A stretch of DNA of 64,000 bases from Physcomitrium patens. Lineage: Eukaryota > Streptophyta > Bryopsida > Funariales > Funariaceae. The stretch is from assembly GCF_000002425.4 (NCBI RefSeq), contig NC_037257.1, positions 13,515,232 to 13,579,231 on the forward strand, given 5' to 3'. The position numbers were made by a program, and so were the translations under genes. The stretch's first letter is position 1, and the number at the start of each line of letters is the position of its first letter. Positions 12,734-23,166 of this stretch are shown piece by piece. The notes beneath the pieces are model-generated. The model was not told the origin of the DNA. It searched no databases and saw only the letters and a list, made by a program, of their open reading frames with translations.

Positions 12734-14503
12734 TCAATTAGCTATCAATCCTAATGCCTTACTCAACTTGTTGTGTCTTTCTCTAACTAAAGCTTTTGTC
12801 AATAAATCAGCCAACATGTCTTTGGTTTCACAATACATCATATCAATAACCTCCATTTCTATCTTCTCTCTTATGAAATGATGCTGAATATCAATGTGCT
12901 TAGTTCTTGCATGATGCTTTGGATTCTTTGCAAAAGTAAGACATCCTTGATTGTCACACCTCAATGGAGTGGCCTCCAATTGCACAAGTCCAATATCTTC
13001 CAATAACAACCTCAACCAAATTGCCTCCATTACTCCATGACTTGCTGCCATATACTCCGCCTCCATTGTGGACCTTGCAATGGTTGGTTGTCTCTTGCAA
13101 TTCCAAGATATGGCTCCCACTCTAACAAAGAATACATAGCCCGTTGTTGACCTTCTATCGTTTGAATCTCCAGTCCAATCCGCATCACAATATCCATGTA
13201 ATACAATATTATCTCCTCCAAGACATAGTTTGAGGTTCAAAGAGCCTTTCAAGTACCTCATGATTCTCTTAATGGTTGCCCAATGCATAGGACCTGGTTT
13301 TCCTATGTGTTGACTTACAACACTTACTACAAATGCAAGATCCATCCTTATGCCTACCATTGCATACATGAGTGAGTCTACTGCTGCCTTGTATGGTATG
13401 CCTTGCATTTGATGCTCAACTTCAGCATACTCCTCATCCGTGAGCTTCATCAACTTCAAGTTGGCCTCCAAAGGAGTTCCAATGGGCTTGCAATCTCCCA
13501 TGTTGAATCGTTTCAACACTTCTTCAATGTACTTGCTTTGGCTCAATGTGATGGTCTTTGATTCTCTACTTCTTGTGAATTCCACACCCAAATAATAATG
13601 GAGCTCTCCCAAATCACTCATCTCAAACTCTCTCTCCAATTTCTTCTTCAACCAATCCAATCTTACCATGGTGTTGCTTAAGATGATTAAATCATCTACA
13701 TAGAGGATCACAACCAGCAAAAAGTCCTTGGCTTGCAATACATACAAAGAATGGTCAGCTTCACTCCTAACAAAACCTTCGTTCACAAAGAATGAATCAA
13801 TACGTTGGTACCATGCTCTTGGTGATTGCTTAAGTCCATACAATGACTTCTTCAACTTGCAAACAAGGTGGTGTTTTTCTTGTTCAATAAATCCTTGAGG
13901 TTGCTCCATGTAGATGTCTTCTTCCAATTCTACATTCAAGAATGTTGTCTTGACGTCCATTTGATGCATCTCAAGGTCCATTGATGCTCCAATTGCTACT
14001 ATGGTTCTAATGGTGGTGAACTTGGCCACGGGTGCAAATGTCTCATTAAAGTCCACTCCAGCAACTTGTGAGTAGCCTTTGGCAACCAATCCTGCCTTGT
14101 ACCTTACAACATTGTCCATAGCATCTCTCTTGGTTCTAAACACCCACTTACATCCAATTGCTGATCGATTTGGTGGAAGTGGAGTCAACTCCCATGTCTC
14201 ATTGTCCATAAGAGATTTGTATTCTTCTTGCATGGCAATCTCCCACTTCATTGCATCACCACACCTCATTGCATCAGACAAAGTCAATGGATCATCGAGA
14301 AGAGCAACATTGGCATGGTCTTCACTTACTTGTGGAAAGATGTGGTTCTTCCACCATTCACCTTGTGGTCTTCTCTCACGTGTTGGATATCTTCTTTCAT
14401 GCAAGAAGGATGAGCCTTCATGCACCTCTTGCTGCCTTGTATGGCTCATAGAGTTCTTTGTTTTATTCATTGATTGGTATTCTTCATCATTCATTCTCTT
14501 CAT
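12734..14503 (-). pseudogene. Copia reverse transcriptase and RNase H half of the polyprotein
   Basis: This 589-codon open frame holds the copia RT domain (RVT_2 type). It reads from CKWVFRTKR through KARLVAKGY-like sequence to the catalytic YVDD box at about residue 269, then the RNase H region (GYCDADWTGD, then STMEAEY) and the ADxLTKAL tail typical of copia. It is offset by one base from the upstream gag-integrase frame, so the normal single polyprotein is split by a frameshift near 14490-14503. Catalytic residues look intact, but without gag and a 5' LTR the copy cannot be autonomous. Confidence 0.88.
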
Positions 14504-16505
14504 TGTCCTTGTTGTATCTTGCTGGAATTGAAGTCTTCATAGTATTGGGCTCTTCTATCATGGCATCTTCCTCTCCTTCTTTACTTTGAGAATGCTCTTC
14601 TTCATCTTCTTGTTTGTTTGCTGGAATTGAAGATGTGTCCACAAACACACCACTACTCCCACTTGGACACATCTCCCACTTTTCACTACCACTCTTATGC
14701 TCCAAGAATTCTACATCACGATTTTTGATGATCTTTTTGGTATCTAAATACATGAGCCTATATGCCTTAGTGCCTTTACAATAATCAAGGAATATACATC
14801 TTGTTCCCTTTGCATCAAGTTTGCCTCTCATACTATCTAGAACCTTGACATATGTAATGCACCCAAAAATCCTCATGTGAGATATGCAAGGTTTGTTACC
14901 AGTCCAAGCTTCTTGGAGAGTCATTCCTTCAAGTGCACTTGTGGGACACCTATTTCTTGTATACATGGCATTAACCACAGCTTCCGCCCAGTACTCATAC
15001 CCAAGTTTTTGAGCATGAATCATACTCCTTGCCATCTCCATAATGGTGCGATTTGTTCTTTCAGCAACTTCATTTTGTTGTGGAGTGTAGGGAGTAGAGG
15101 TTTGTCTTGCAATGCCTTCATGCTTCAAAAACTCATCAAAGAGTTTGGACAAATACTCACTTCTATTGTCCGATCGTAGCACCTTAATCTTGTGCTCACA
15201 TTGCTTCTCCACAAGTGCTTTCCACTCCTTAAACTTGGCAAAACACTCACTCTTGGCCTTGATGATGTAAATCCATACCTTCCTTGAGAAGTCATCAATA
15301 AATGTGACAAAGTACCTTGCTCCACTCATAGATGGTGTCCTCATGGGTCCACAAACATCTGAATGCACAAGCTCCAGCAATTGGTTTGTTCTTATTGCAA
15401 CTCCACTAGGAAATGGTGTCATATGTTGTTTGCCTTGAATGCATCCCTCACAAGTAAGATTCATGGTAGAATGGCCAAGGTCTAAGCCACTTACTATGGA
15501 TTGAAGCTCCTTCATACTTTTGGCATTCAAATGCCCAAGTCTTTGATGCCAAATACCCACCTTGACTTCATTTGATGGAAATTCAGCAAAGGCAGCAACC
15601 TCCACTCCATTGATCCTCTTGCAATTGATAATATAGAGATTGCCATCCCTAGTCCCTTTTGCTACTTCTTTGCCTTCCATGATTCTCACAAAACATCCAT
15701 TCATGTTAAATTGCACTTTGTACCCATGAATTACAAGTTTACTCACCGAAAGGAGATTCTTCTTCATCTTTGGCACATGCAACACATCCTTGAGAGTGAT
15801 TCTCTTGCTTATGCCCTTCACCACCACCTCCACTACAATGGTGCCCATTCCAATGGCTTGTACCATACCATTATCACCTAAACAAACCTTGGTTGCTGGA
15901 ATTGGTTGATAAGTGTTAAATGAACACTTGTATGGAGTTATGTGTTTGGTACATCCGGAATCCACAATCCATTTGCTCATATCAAGCATGGAAGGAGTTT
16001 GTTTTGCCATGAATGCAAAGTCTTCACCTCCATGGTCATGAAAAGCATTGTTGGCATTCTCTCTTTCTCCTCTCTTTGCCTTGAAATAATTTCTAGCAAA
16101 ATGGCCTGGTTTTCTACAAATGTAATAAGTTTTAGGAGGATAACATTGAAAAGGGGCACTTGCCTTACTTGGTCTTGTAAATAGTGTTGATTGCTCCCCA
16201 ATAGACTCCTTTTGCTTTCTTTTGGTCACTTCATGGACTAGTCTTACCATGACATAGTCCAAAGTGAGGTCTTTCGTTGAAATGGACTCCAATGCCACAA
16301 TGAGGGAGGAATAGGAGTCCGGAAGGCTTGAGAGCAATGTCATCACAACATCTTCTTCATGTGAAGGCTTGTCAACAACATCAAGTTAGTTTGCAAGTGC
16401 TTTTACCTTATTCACATGAGCCATGAGATCTTCACCTTCTTCCATCTTCATGGTGAAGAATTTTTGCCTTGACCATAGCACATTGGAGAGATTCCTACTT
16501 TCATA
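14487..16505 (-). pseudogene. Copia gag (partial), protease and integrase half
   Basis: The open frame 16346-14487 (619 codons) continues in frame up to about 16505 through one TAA at about 16387. Order: C-terminal gag (the MTLLSSLP motif is conserved), a degraded CCHC knuckle (YYICRKPGHFARNYF, where two Cys are now Tyr), the protease-like WIVDSGCT motif, the GAG-pre-integrase HxxxGH/CxxC region (WHQRLGHLN, CEGCIQGK), and the integrase core with D in HSDVCGP, D in LRSDN and E in QQNEVAER. Both Cys-to-Tyr changes and the TAA fit C-to-T or G-to-A transitions. The N-terminal gag is missing. Confidence 0.85.
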
Positions 16506-16510
16506 GAATG

Positions 16511-17526
16511 CGCAAGAAGAATTGAGCTACAGCAAACCTCTTCTTTGTCGAGTGGCGCACTCCAAGGTGGATAAAGTTGGACAATTTTTAATTTTTACAT
16601 TAGATGAAGGAAGTTAGATTTGGATTAGGTTTGACAAAAGTTAGTTTTGGATTGGATGAATTAGATTTAGTGTTAAATTGGATGAATAATTGAAGTTGAA
16701 TGAAAATTTTAAATTAGATGAAAATTATGTATATGAATTTTTATACTTAGATGAATTACTATATTTGGATGATTAGTCATTCAAGGATAAATTTTTATTG
16801 ATGGATGAATATTAATTTAAAATTAAATAATAAATAATAAATAAATAAAATAAAATAAATAAAAAATAAAATTAAGAATTAAGAAAAAAAATTCCTTAAA
16901 CATTCATATTTGATAATATAGATTTTTAATAACAAATCTAAATTAAATTTGATATTATTAGTATAATATTTCTTAATGTTAATTTATATTAATAAATTAA
17001 GAAATCTATATTAACAAATCTAAATAGATTGAAATATATACTAATAATATCAAATTTAGATTATGTGGCTTTTTTAATATATTGATTGAAGTCTACTAAT
17101 TAAGTTAGGAGAAGTTTTAGAATACATATTTTATCTATATTATAAATACTAAGAACTATAATATTATTACTCATTTATAATACTTTTTTAAAATTATATT
17201 ATTCTAAAATTATTTATATTAATTAATCTTTTGTAAGAATTTTAAATTTAAAAAAAATATATAAATAAATATAAATAAATTAAAAAGATATTAATTTAAT
17301 CATAATATAACAAAAATATTTATATTAAATTAATTTTTTTTAAAAGTATAAATTTTTATAATTTATTAATATAAAATAGATGTTATAAATAATTAAATTA
17401 TTTAAACAAATAATAGTAAGTAAAAATAAATAAAAATATGTCATATAAATATTATTATTTTAACAATAAATTAAAAATATTTCTAAATATAGAATAGACT
17501 TTTTAGTACTTTTAGATGCATCATAT
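16511..17526. other. AT-rich stretch between copia and chromovirus remnants
   Basis: Repeated gatgaa-type words lie near 16600-16810, followed by A/T runs. No coding sequence, LTR end or primer-binding site is visible. It may be a decayed repeat. Confidence 0.5.
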
Positions 17527-18046
17527 TATTAAAGATATGAATCTCAAAGAAAAAAAACTTAATAACCTCTTGTGTCACTCATAAAGAATAGATATTTAAT
17601 TAAAAATAATATAGTATTGAAACTAGAATGGCTATTATCAAAAAATAAGAAAACAAAAAATCTTAAAATAAAACTGAAGATTAAAAATGCATTAATAAGA
17701 GTGAAGAAGGCTTTATTTTTGCCTCTATACATACTATCTAATTAGAATCTACATGACAATGTTCTATAGGACCTCCAACATGTGTCCAACTTACAAAATA
17801 GATGTTTTAACTTACAAGATAAGTTTTTTATGTATATGTCACATAATTAGCTTGTACCACAAGCTACCAACATATGTACATACATAGCTAACTTGTTGGC
17901 CAAGTTTCTAATCTATCAATCAATTACCAATATGTATAAAATCAAAGCCATGTCTATAAAGCATCTAAGAAGCTATTCTATAATATATTATCAAATTAAT
18001 CTATTTTTATATATTTATAATTAGTTATATTATTTAAATAATTATT

Positions 18047-18050
<4 letters not shown>
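17527..18050 (-). repeat. Diverged chromovirus LTR copy (probably solo)
   Basis: The sequence aligns by eye along its length with the chromovirus LTRs at 28214-28746 and 33457-33996 in the same orientation. Shared words include tagaatggctatta, aagagtgaagaagg, ttgcctctata and cttgttggccaagtttctaa. The lower end resembles the LTR terminus (TATTAAAG for TGTCAAGG). The upper end runs into an (AT)n tract. No gag is visible next to it, so a solo LTR is likely. Confidence 0.65.
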
Positions 18051-18088
<38 letters not shown>

Positions 18089-19002
18089 ATTATCTCCCTT
18101 TTTAAAGATAAGTTCCATAAAGAATAGTGATTATATGTAAATAAAGTCTAAGATGTGACAAATCATATTTGCCACACATTCTGATCTTTGTTCCTTTTGA
18201 AGGTAGTTAGGATGGCCTTTTAGCCATTGATAATATATTATTTTAGAGGAGAAAGACCATCCTTTTGATTAATCACTATTGAGGCCTTTGTAAGTTCTTT
18301 CTAACAAAATATTTATAATACCATCAAGACTCATTCCTACCATTAATAAAATCATCAAAGATTAGAAGTTTCTTCTAAGGTTGTCCTATTAAACATGTTG
18401 TACTAGAAAGTAATATAATATATAAAAATAATATAAAATAGTATAAAAAATTAATTTTAATTAAAAATAATAATAAAATAATAAAATAAAATACTTTTGT
18501 AATTTATTTAATTTTATAATATAAATTTAATAATTTAAAATAGAAATTATAAAATTTATTAGTAAAGAATTTAGATGTGCTTTGGTATTAAAAGTATAAT
18601 ATTTTGATTTTTAGGCTATTCTATGTAGAAGGATAAGATGAGTTATAGACGATTTCATTTCCATTGGTTGAGAGTCAAGCCTAATAGACTCCAAGATGTT
18701 GTCTAAATCTTTAGTAGAGTTTGAGACAACTTTAAGGCAATCCATTTGAGACAAGACAAACCATTCAAGGTAAAGCAATCCATTTAAAGTTTGGAGATTG
18801 GATTTGAAAAGCTTGTATTTTGGATTAGAATTTGGATGAAAAAAAAAAAAAATATGATTTGAAGTTATAATCAGGGAGATATGCGTTTTGAAGTTAAGAT
18901 ATAAATTTGGTACCTATTATTACTCTTTTAAGCATATAAAGAATTGTAGAAAGCATTTAAAAATCAAAACGTGAGGTTAAAAACTAAAATTGAAGAGTTA
19001 TA

Positions 19003-19033
<31 letters not shown>

Positions 19034-19428
19034 TTAATCTAGAATAAAAGAAAAAAAGTTGTTAAAAGTTAGTGTTTAAAACTAAAGTTTGTAAGTAAGT
19101 TGTTTTTAATAGAGGTTTTGATTTGAACCATATCTTAAATTTTTTGATGAATTTTTGTCTCAAAATTTCTATAATTATAGATAATTATATAAAGAAGTTA
19201 TAAATAAAAAAAATTATGGTATTTGGTTATTAGATTTTTGAAATATGATAGAATTAGTGTGTAGGTGTCTAAAAATTGACATATTTAATATTTGCTAGCA
19301 AATAAACAATATCCAAAGACTTGTGATGAATTTATGGTTGATTTTTTGTATAGAGGTAACTAAAGATATAAGTTAATTTATGAAAAAAATTTAAATCCAA
19401 TTAAATAATTAGAATAGAGGTTATTAAG

Positions 19429-19490
<62 letters not shown>

Positions 19491-19640
19491 AAAGGATTTT
19501 CATAGAAGTAGAAGTAATTTTATAATATTTTAGTCATATCTTGGATACTCTTCACTATCTTAGACTTTTGTACTTGATATAATTGTATTCTTAAAGACAA
19601 GTTATAAATAATATTTATATTTTATAAACTTGCAACTTGT
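18051..19640. other. AT-rich stretch with two (AT)n microsatellites
   Basis: (AT)n lies at about 18050-18085 and, longer, at about 19431-19488. A-runs lie near 18838 and 19011-19033. No reading frame or family resemblance is recognised. Confidence 0.6.
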
Positions 19641-19861
19641 TTAAACAATTAATGGCACCTAAAGATAAGATGATTTGACTAACTTTGAAAAAGGAAAATT
19701 ATCAAGTTCCAAAAGATAAGATGATTTGACTAACTTTGAAAAAAGAGACATGAAAAAATTGATGGAAGTTAAATAGGAGAAGAGTAACTCTTCATGTGAT
19801 AGAAAAGAATAATCTTATAATATTGAGAGTATAAACATCAAGGTGAAAACCTCTACATATG
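19641..19861 (+). pseudogene. Gag-like fragment, left half (split by the chromovirus palindrome; tentative)
   Basis: Broken plus-strand frames carry a 55-bp spaced duplication (aaagataagatgatttgact at about 19653 and 19708). It encodes a Lys-rich KDKM...LT..K motif twice. It stops exactly where the LTR begins. The plus-strand sequence just beyond the other LTR (28747 onward) also reads as gag-like, so I infer one older Ty3/gypsy copy split by insertion. No matching target-site duplication is clear (atatg versus atagc). Confidence 0.3.
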
Positions 19862-20394
19862 TGTCATGGACATACATATTTATCCTAATAATTATCTAGA
19901 TAATAAGAATAGGTAGAAGTTAGTCAAAGTAGATAAATATGATAATATCTTATAGAAAGCTTCATAGACGTTGTTTTGCCTTTATACATGTCTATAGGTA
20001 ATTGATAGGTTGAAAACTTGGCCAACAAGAAGGCCACATGTCAACATGTTGACCACTTGTAGTATAAGTTGGACATATGGTGCACACCTAAGAAACTTGC
20101 CTTACAAATTAGACATGTGTCTTGCAAATTAGATGCATATTAGAGGTCTTATAGCATGTCGCCATATAGTTCTTAATTAAGTAGTATATATAGAGGCAAG
20201 AATGAGGCCTCCTCACTCTTATCAATTCTTTTCTTGCTTTTAGTCTAATTTCAAGAGTCTTATATTTTCTAGTATTTGATGATAGCTATTCCAGTTCTTC
20301 TTTGAACATATATACTTTCTTCTATTTTGTCACTTTTTTCTTTGACACATATTCCACAAGTTTATGTATCTTCTTCTAGTTTGTGTCCTTGACA
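19862..20394 (+). repeat. Chromovirus LTR, left arm (533 bp)
   Basis: It begins TGTCATGGACATAC and ends TGTGTCCTTGACA, so the termini are inverted (TGTCAAGGACA/TGTCCTTGACA) with one substitution in the left copy. A TATATATAGAG box near 20186 could be the LTR promoter. It matches the right-arm LTR apart from that terminal substitution. It is followed by aattgacaag rather than an obvious tRNA-Met primer-binding site. Confidence 0.85.
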
Positions 20395-20572
20395 AATTGA
20401 CAAGAATACACATACAATATCAAAGCCTTGACCTTTCTTGATTAAGAGTGGATTACCCTTTTTCTTGATAAGACATAAGTATATTAGAAGTTGAAGATTA
20501 CCCTCTTTTGAATTGATATTGTTTATAGATTTTTTTTCCTTAATTCTTGAGTATCATATTTTATGAGAATAG

Positions 20573-20617
<45 letters not shown>

Positions 20618-20623
20618 CCTAAT
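20395..20623 (+). other. Chromovirus untranslated leader with (TTA)n run
   Basis: Noncoding leader between the LTR and the gag ATG. An uninterrupted (TTA)n run of about 40 bp (about 20576-20616) sits just before gag. The inverted copy has nearly the same run, slightly shorter. Confidence 0.7.
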
Positions 20624-21841
20624 ATGGCAGAGCTTGTTGAAATGAAGTGTACAATGGCTCAAATGCAAGAACAAATGAGAGAGTTAATGCTTGCAATGCA
20701 TCAATTCAATTTACCACCACAAGGAGGAACAAGATCATCAGGCAATGAAGATATAGAGATGATTGAAGTTGCTTCAACATCTATATCAAGCCATATTACT
20801 GCTCCTACAATGAAACATCGTTCAAGTTTCAAGAAACCAAAAATTGGATTGCCTAAAAAGTTTAATGGTAAAAGATCAAAGTTTTGAAGATTCATCAATC
20901 AAGTATAACTGGTAATTAAACTACAACTTCAAAGTTATCCAATTCAAGGATCTTAAGTCAAGTTTATTAGAATACTACTTTTAGATTCTACTTTATCATG
21001 GTTTTTATCATTTCTTAAATAATGTGATTCAATATTGGATAATTTAGAAGTATTTTTAGCAAAGTTTTGATCTATATATAGAAAATATGATGCAATCTAT
21101 GTTGCAACCAATAAGATTTGTATCTTGCAACAAGACAATCGATTAGTGACATTATACGCTTCACAATTTTGATAATTAGTGATAGATATCAATTGGAATG
21201 ATGCAACACTTATTAGCCAATTTCTCTATGAATTACAATATGAAGTAAAGAAATTGATCCTCAATTTACTTGATCCTCAAACATTGAGTCAAGCAATTAA
21301 CTTTACTGTGAAATGTAATAATTGAATTTTTGAGTTTTGATCTAAGAATTGCACAAGAAAACTCCAACGTTATTAGAATTCAATGATGACACCAACAACT
21401 TCTCAATCTAAATATTTGGAAGTAGAAGTCATACAAATTGATGTAGTATGTTTTAAACTTCTTACTAAACAAGAAAAGATTCATTATTATGAAGAAGATT
21501 ATGTTTATATTGTGGAGAAGCTAAGCATACTACTTAGTATTGTCCAAAGAAATGATGCAACTATAAAATGAGGAGTACTATTATCAAAGATGAAAATATG
21601 TCAAAAAATAAATTTATCCAGCTACAATAAGGATTGTACAGTTGAAATCTTCTACAATTCCTAATGAAGGTCCTATTCTCTCTTCAAAACCCTCTCTTTG
21701 TTTTACAATAGATGTACGTTTGAGATCTAATAATCACAAAGTCTCTGCCTTAATAGATTTAGGAGCCTCAACTTAATTTTTAGATGAAGAATTTGTTAAA
21801 AGTCATAATATACAGTTAGTATTAAGAACTAAATTCATATA
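20624..21841 (+). pseudogene. Chromovirus gag and protease start, left arm
   Basis: The gag N-terminus (ATG 20624, 87 codons open) has a Met/Gln-rich helical start and then the conserved KPKIGLPKKFNG motif that precedes the capsid region. A TGA at about 20885 and further stops follow. The zinc knuckle is readable in another frame near 21500-21550 (CLYCGEAKH, then a stop in place of one residue, then YCPK). The protease active-site region reads ALIDLGAST near 21749-21775, with Leu in place of the usual Thr/Ser after Asp. The inverted right arm carries the same lesions. Confidence 0.8.
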
Positions 21842-23166
21842 TGTTGTCGTATTACGTGTTGTTTGCTTAGGAATGCACCGAGCAGCTAGCTGTAGAAGGT
21901 AAGATTGTGTTTCACAAGTAGGTAAGAAATCCTAATTAATTTTGCCCATACGAGAAGAATATAATCTGAATTTCAATTCAAAAGTGCTTAAAAAACTCTT
22001 CTTAGTAGTCTTAACTATATATAAATCCCAATTACCTTATTACTTTCATATTTAAGCAATTTAGATTTTTCTTGTAAGTCCAATCTTAATCATTGAGCTT
22101 TAATAAACTACAATATCCAATCCGACCATCCACTTGATGTGGAATTTTGCATGCAATTTTCAATATAAGTCTTTTATATGCTCAAGAGTTTTTAGCCCAA
22201 TCCAACTTAAAGATTATGAAAAAACCTCCAAAAATTGTACTAATGTCACTCGGCCGCCAACTTGAAAAGTGAAGTAAAAATCCCAACAATGATTTCTCCC
22301 TTTACGACCATTAACTTTGTCTCAAAATTGGTGTGTAGCTTGATCTTCAAGTCCTTCAATACCATGCCAATTTTCACCTTAATCCAACTGATAGATCTTC
22401 AGATATCATAGAAATCCTACCCAACCTCAAACTGCCACCTTCTGAAACCCTCTTATGCTAAAATACTAGATATCTCTAAACCATATTATTAGATGACCAC
22501 AAAATTTTGTATACACTTAATACATCTAATAATCCAAATAGTTTCAAATTTTCAATCATAGATGTCACACCAATTGCATGAACTAGTCAATATTACTAGC
22601 CCTAATTATATTATATAAAATCCAAATCACTGATACAGACCTTAACTTTGAACAATAGTTTCTAATTCCTCCAAAATTCTCTCAAATCTATTCTTATGTC
22701 TCTGGAAAGAAATTTAAGCTAGCTCTCAAATCCTAACCTCCAATCTTCAAATGATTTCCTATTTTGCCCTAGGCCGTCATTTTAGTGGCCAGAGGTTTGT
22801 TTTCGACCATGTCTCACAAATGGTCAACCCCCGAATATCAATCTAACCTATCCTAAGGTGTTTTTAGCCCAAACCTACTCTCAACTTAACCTTAGTACCA
22901 ACTATACTAATTATTTTTCTTTTCTAATCTGATTTTATTAATTTATGGTCTTTCTAAAGTAGTAGAAGAGTCTCTACAACCTAGAAGGTAAAATTATTAA
23001 CTAACCTTCAACCTACTAACTATTAAGATAAAGAAATAATCTAAGAGGCTTTTATAAAAGCTATGTTTAGGTACCTCAAATTATAATTAAATTAAGATAA
23101 TTAGATATTAATTAGAAATTTAACTTTGATTATAATTTCACTATATTATCGTATTACATCACGACA
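21842..23166 (+). repeat. 1.3-kb solo-LTR-like insertion in the protease region
   Basis: This non-coding block interrupts the protease. The coding match resumes at 23167 with VEVINGRLLS-like sequence. It starts TGTTGTCGTATTACG and ends CGTATTACATCACGACA, a TG..CA-bounded unit. Its flanks are atata (21837-21841) and acgta (23167-23171), which differ by one C/T and one G/A change, consistent with a 5-bp target duplication decayed at CpG. A diverged relative sits at 30450-32168. No internal ORF or primer site is seen, hence solo-LTR-like. Confidence 0.5.

Larger units (their letters stand above)
12388..16510 (-). mobile_element. Ty1/copia LTR retrotransposon, 5'-truncated, minus strand
   Basis: In minus-strand order it has partial gag, zinc knuckle, protease region, integrase, reverse transcriptase, RNase H, a polypurine tract ending GTGGGAG and a 3' LTR. 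Integrase before RT is the copia order. No second LTR or primer-binding site is found above 16510, where the sequence turns AT-rich, so the 5' LTR and the gag N-terminus are missing. The polyprotein has one in-frame stop in gag (near 16387) and a frameshift between the integrase and RT halves (near 14490-14503). The rest is open over about 1200 codons, which suggests a fairly young but inactive copy. Confidence 0.88.

Noticed and set aside
21383-21571. Identical 62-codon frames at 21383-21571 (+) and 27040-27228 (-) as a small conserved gene
   Set aside because: They lie within the chromovirus gag, out of the original frame over the zinc knuckle. They are identical only because they sit in the inverted arms.
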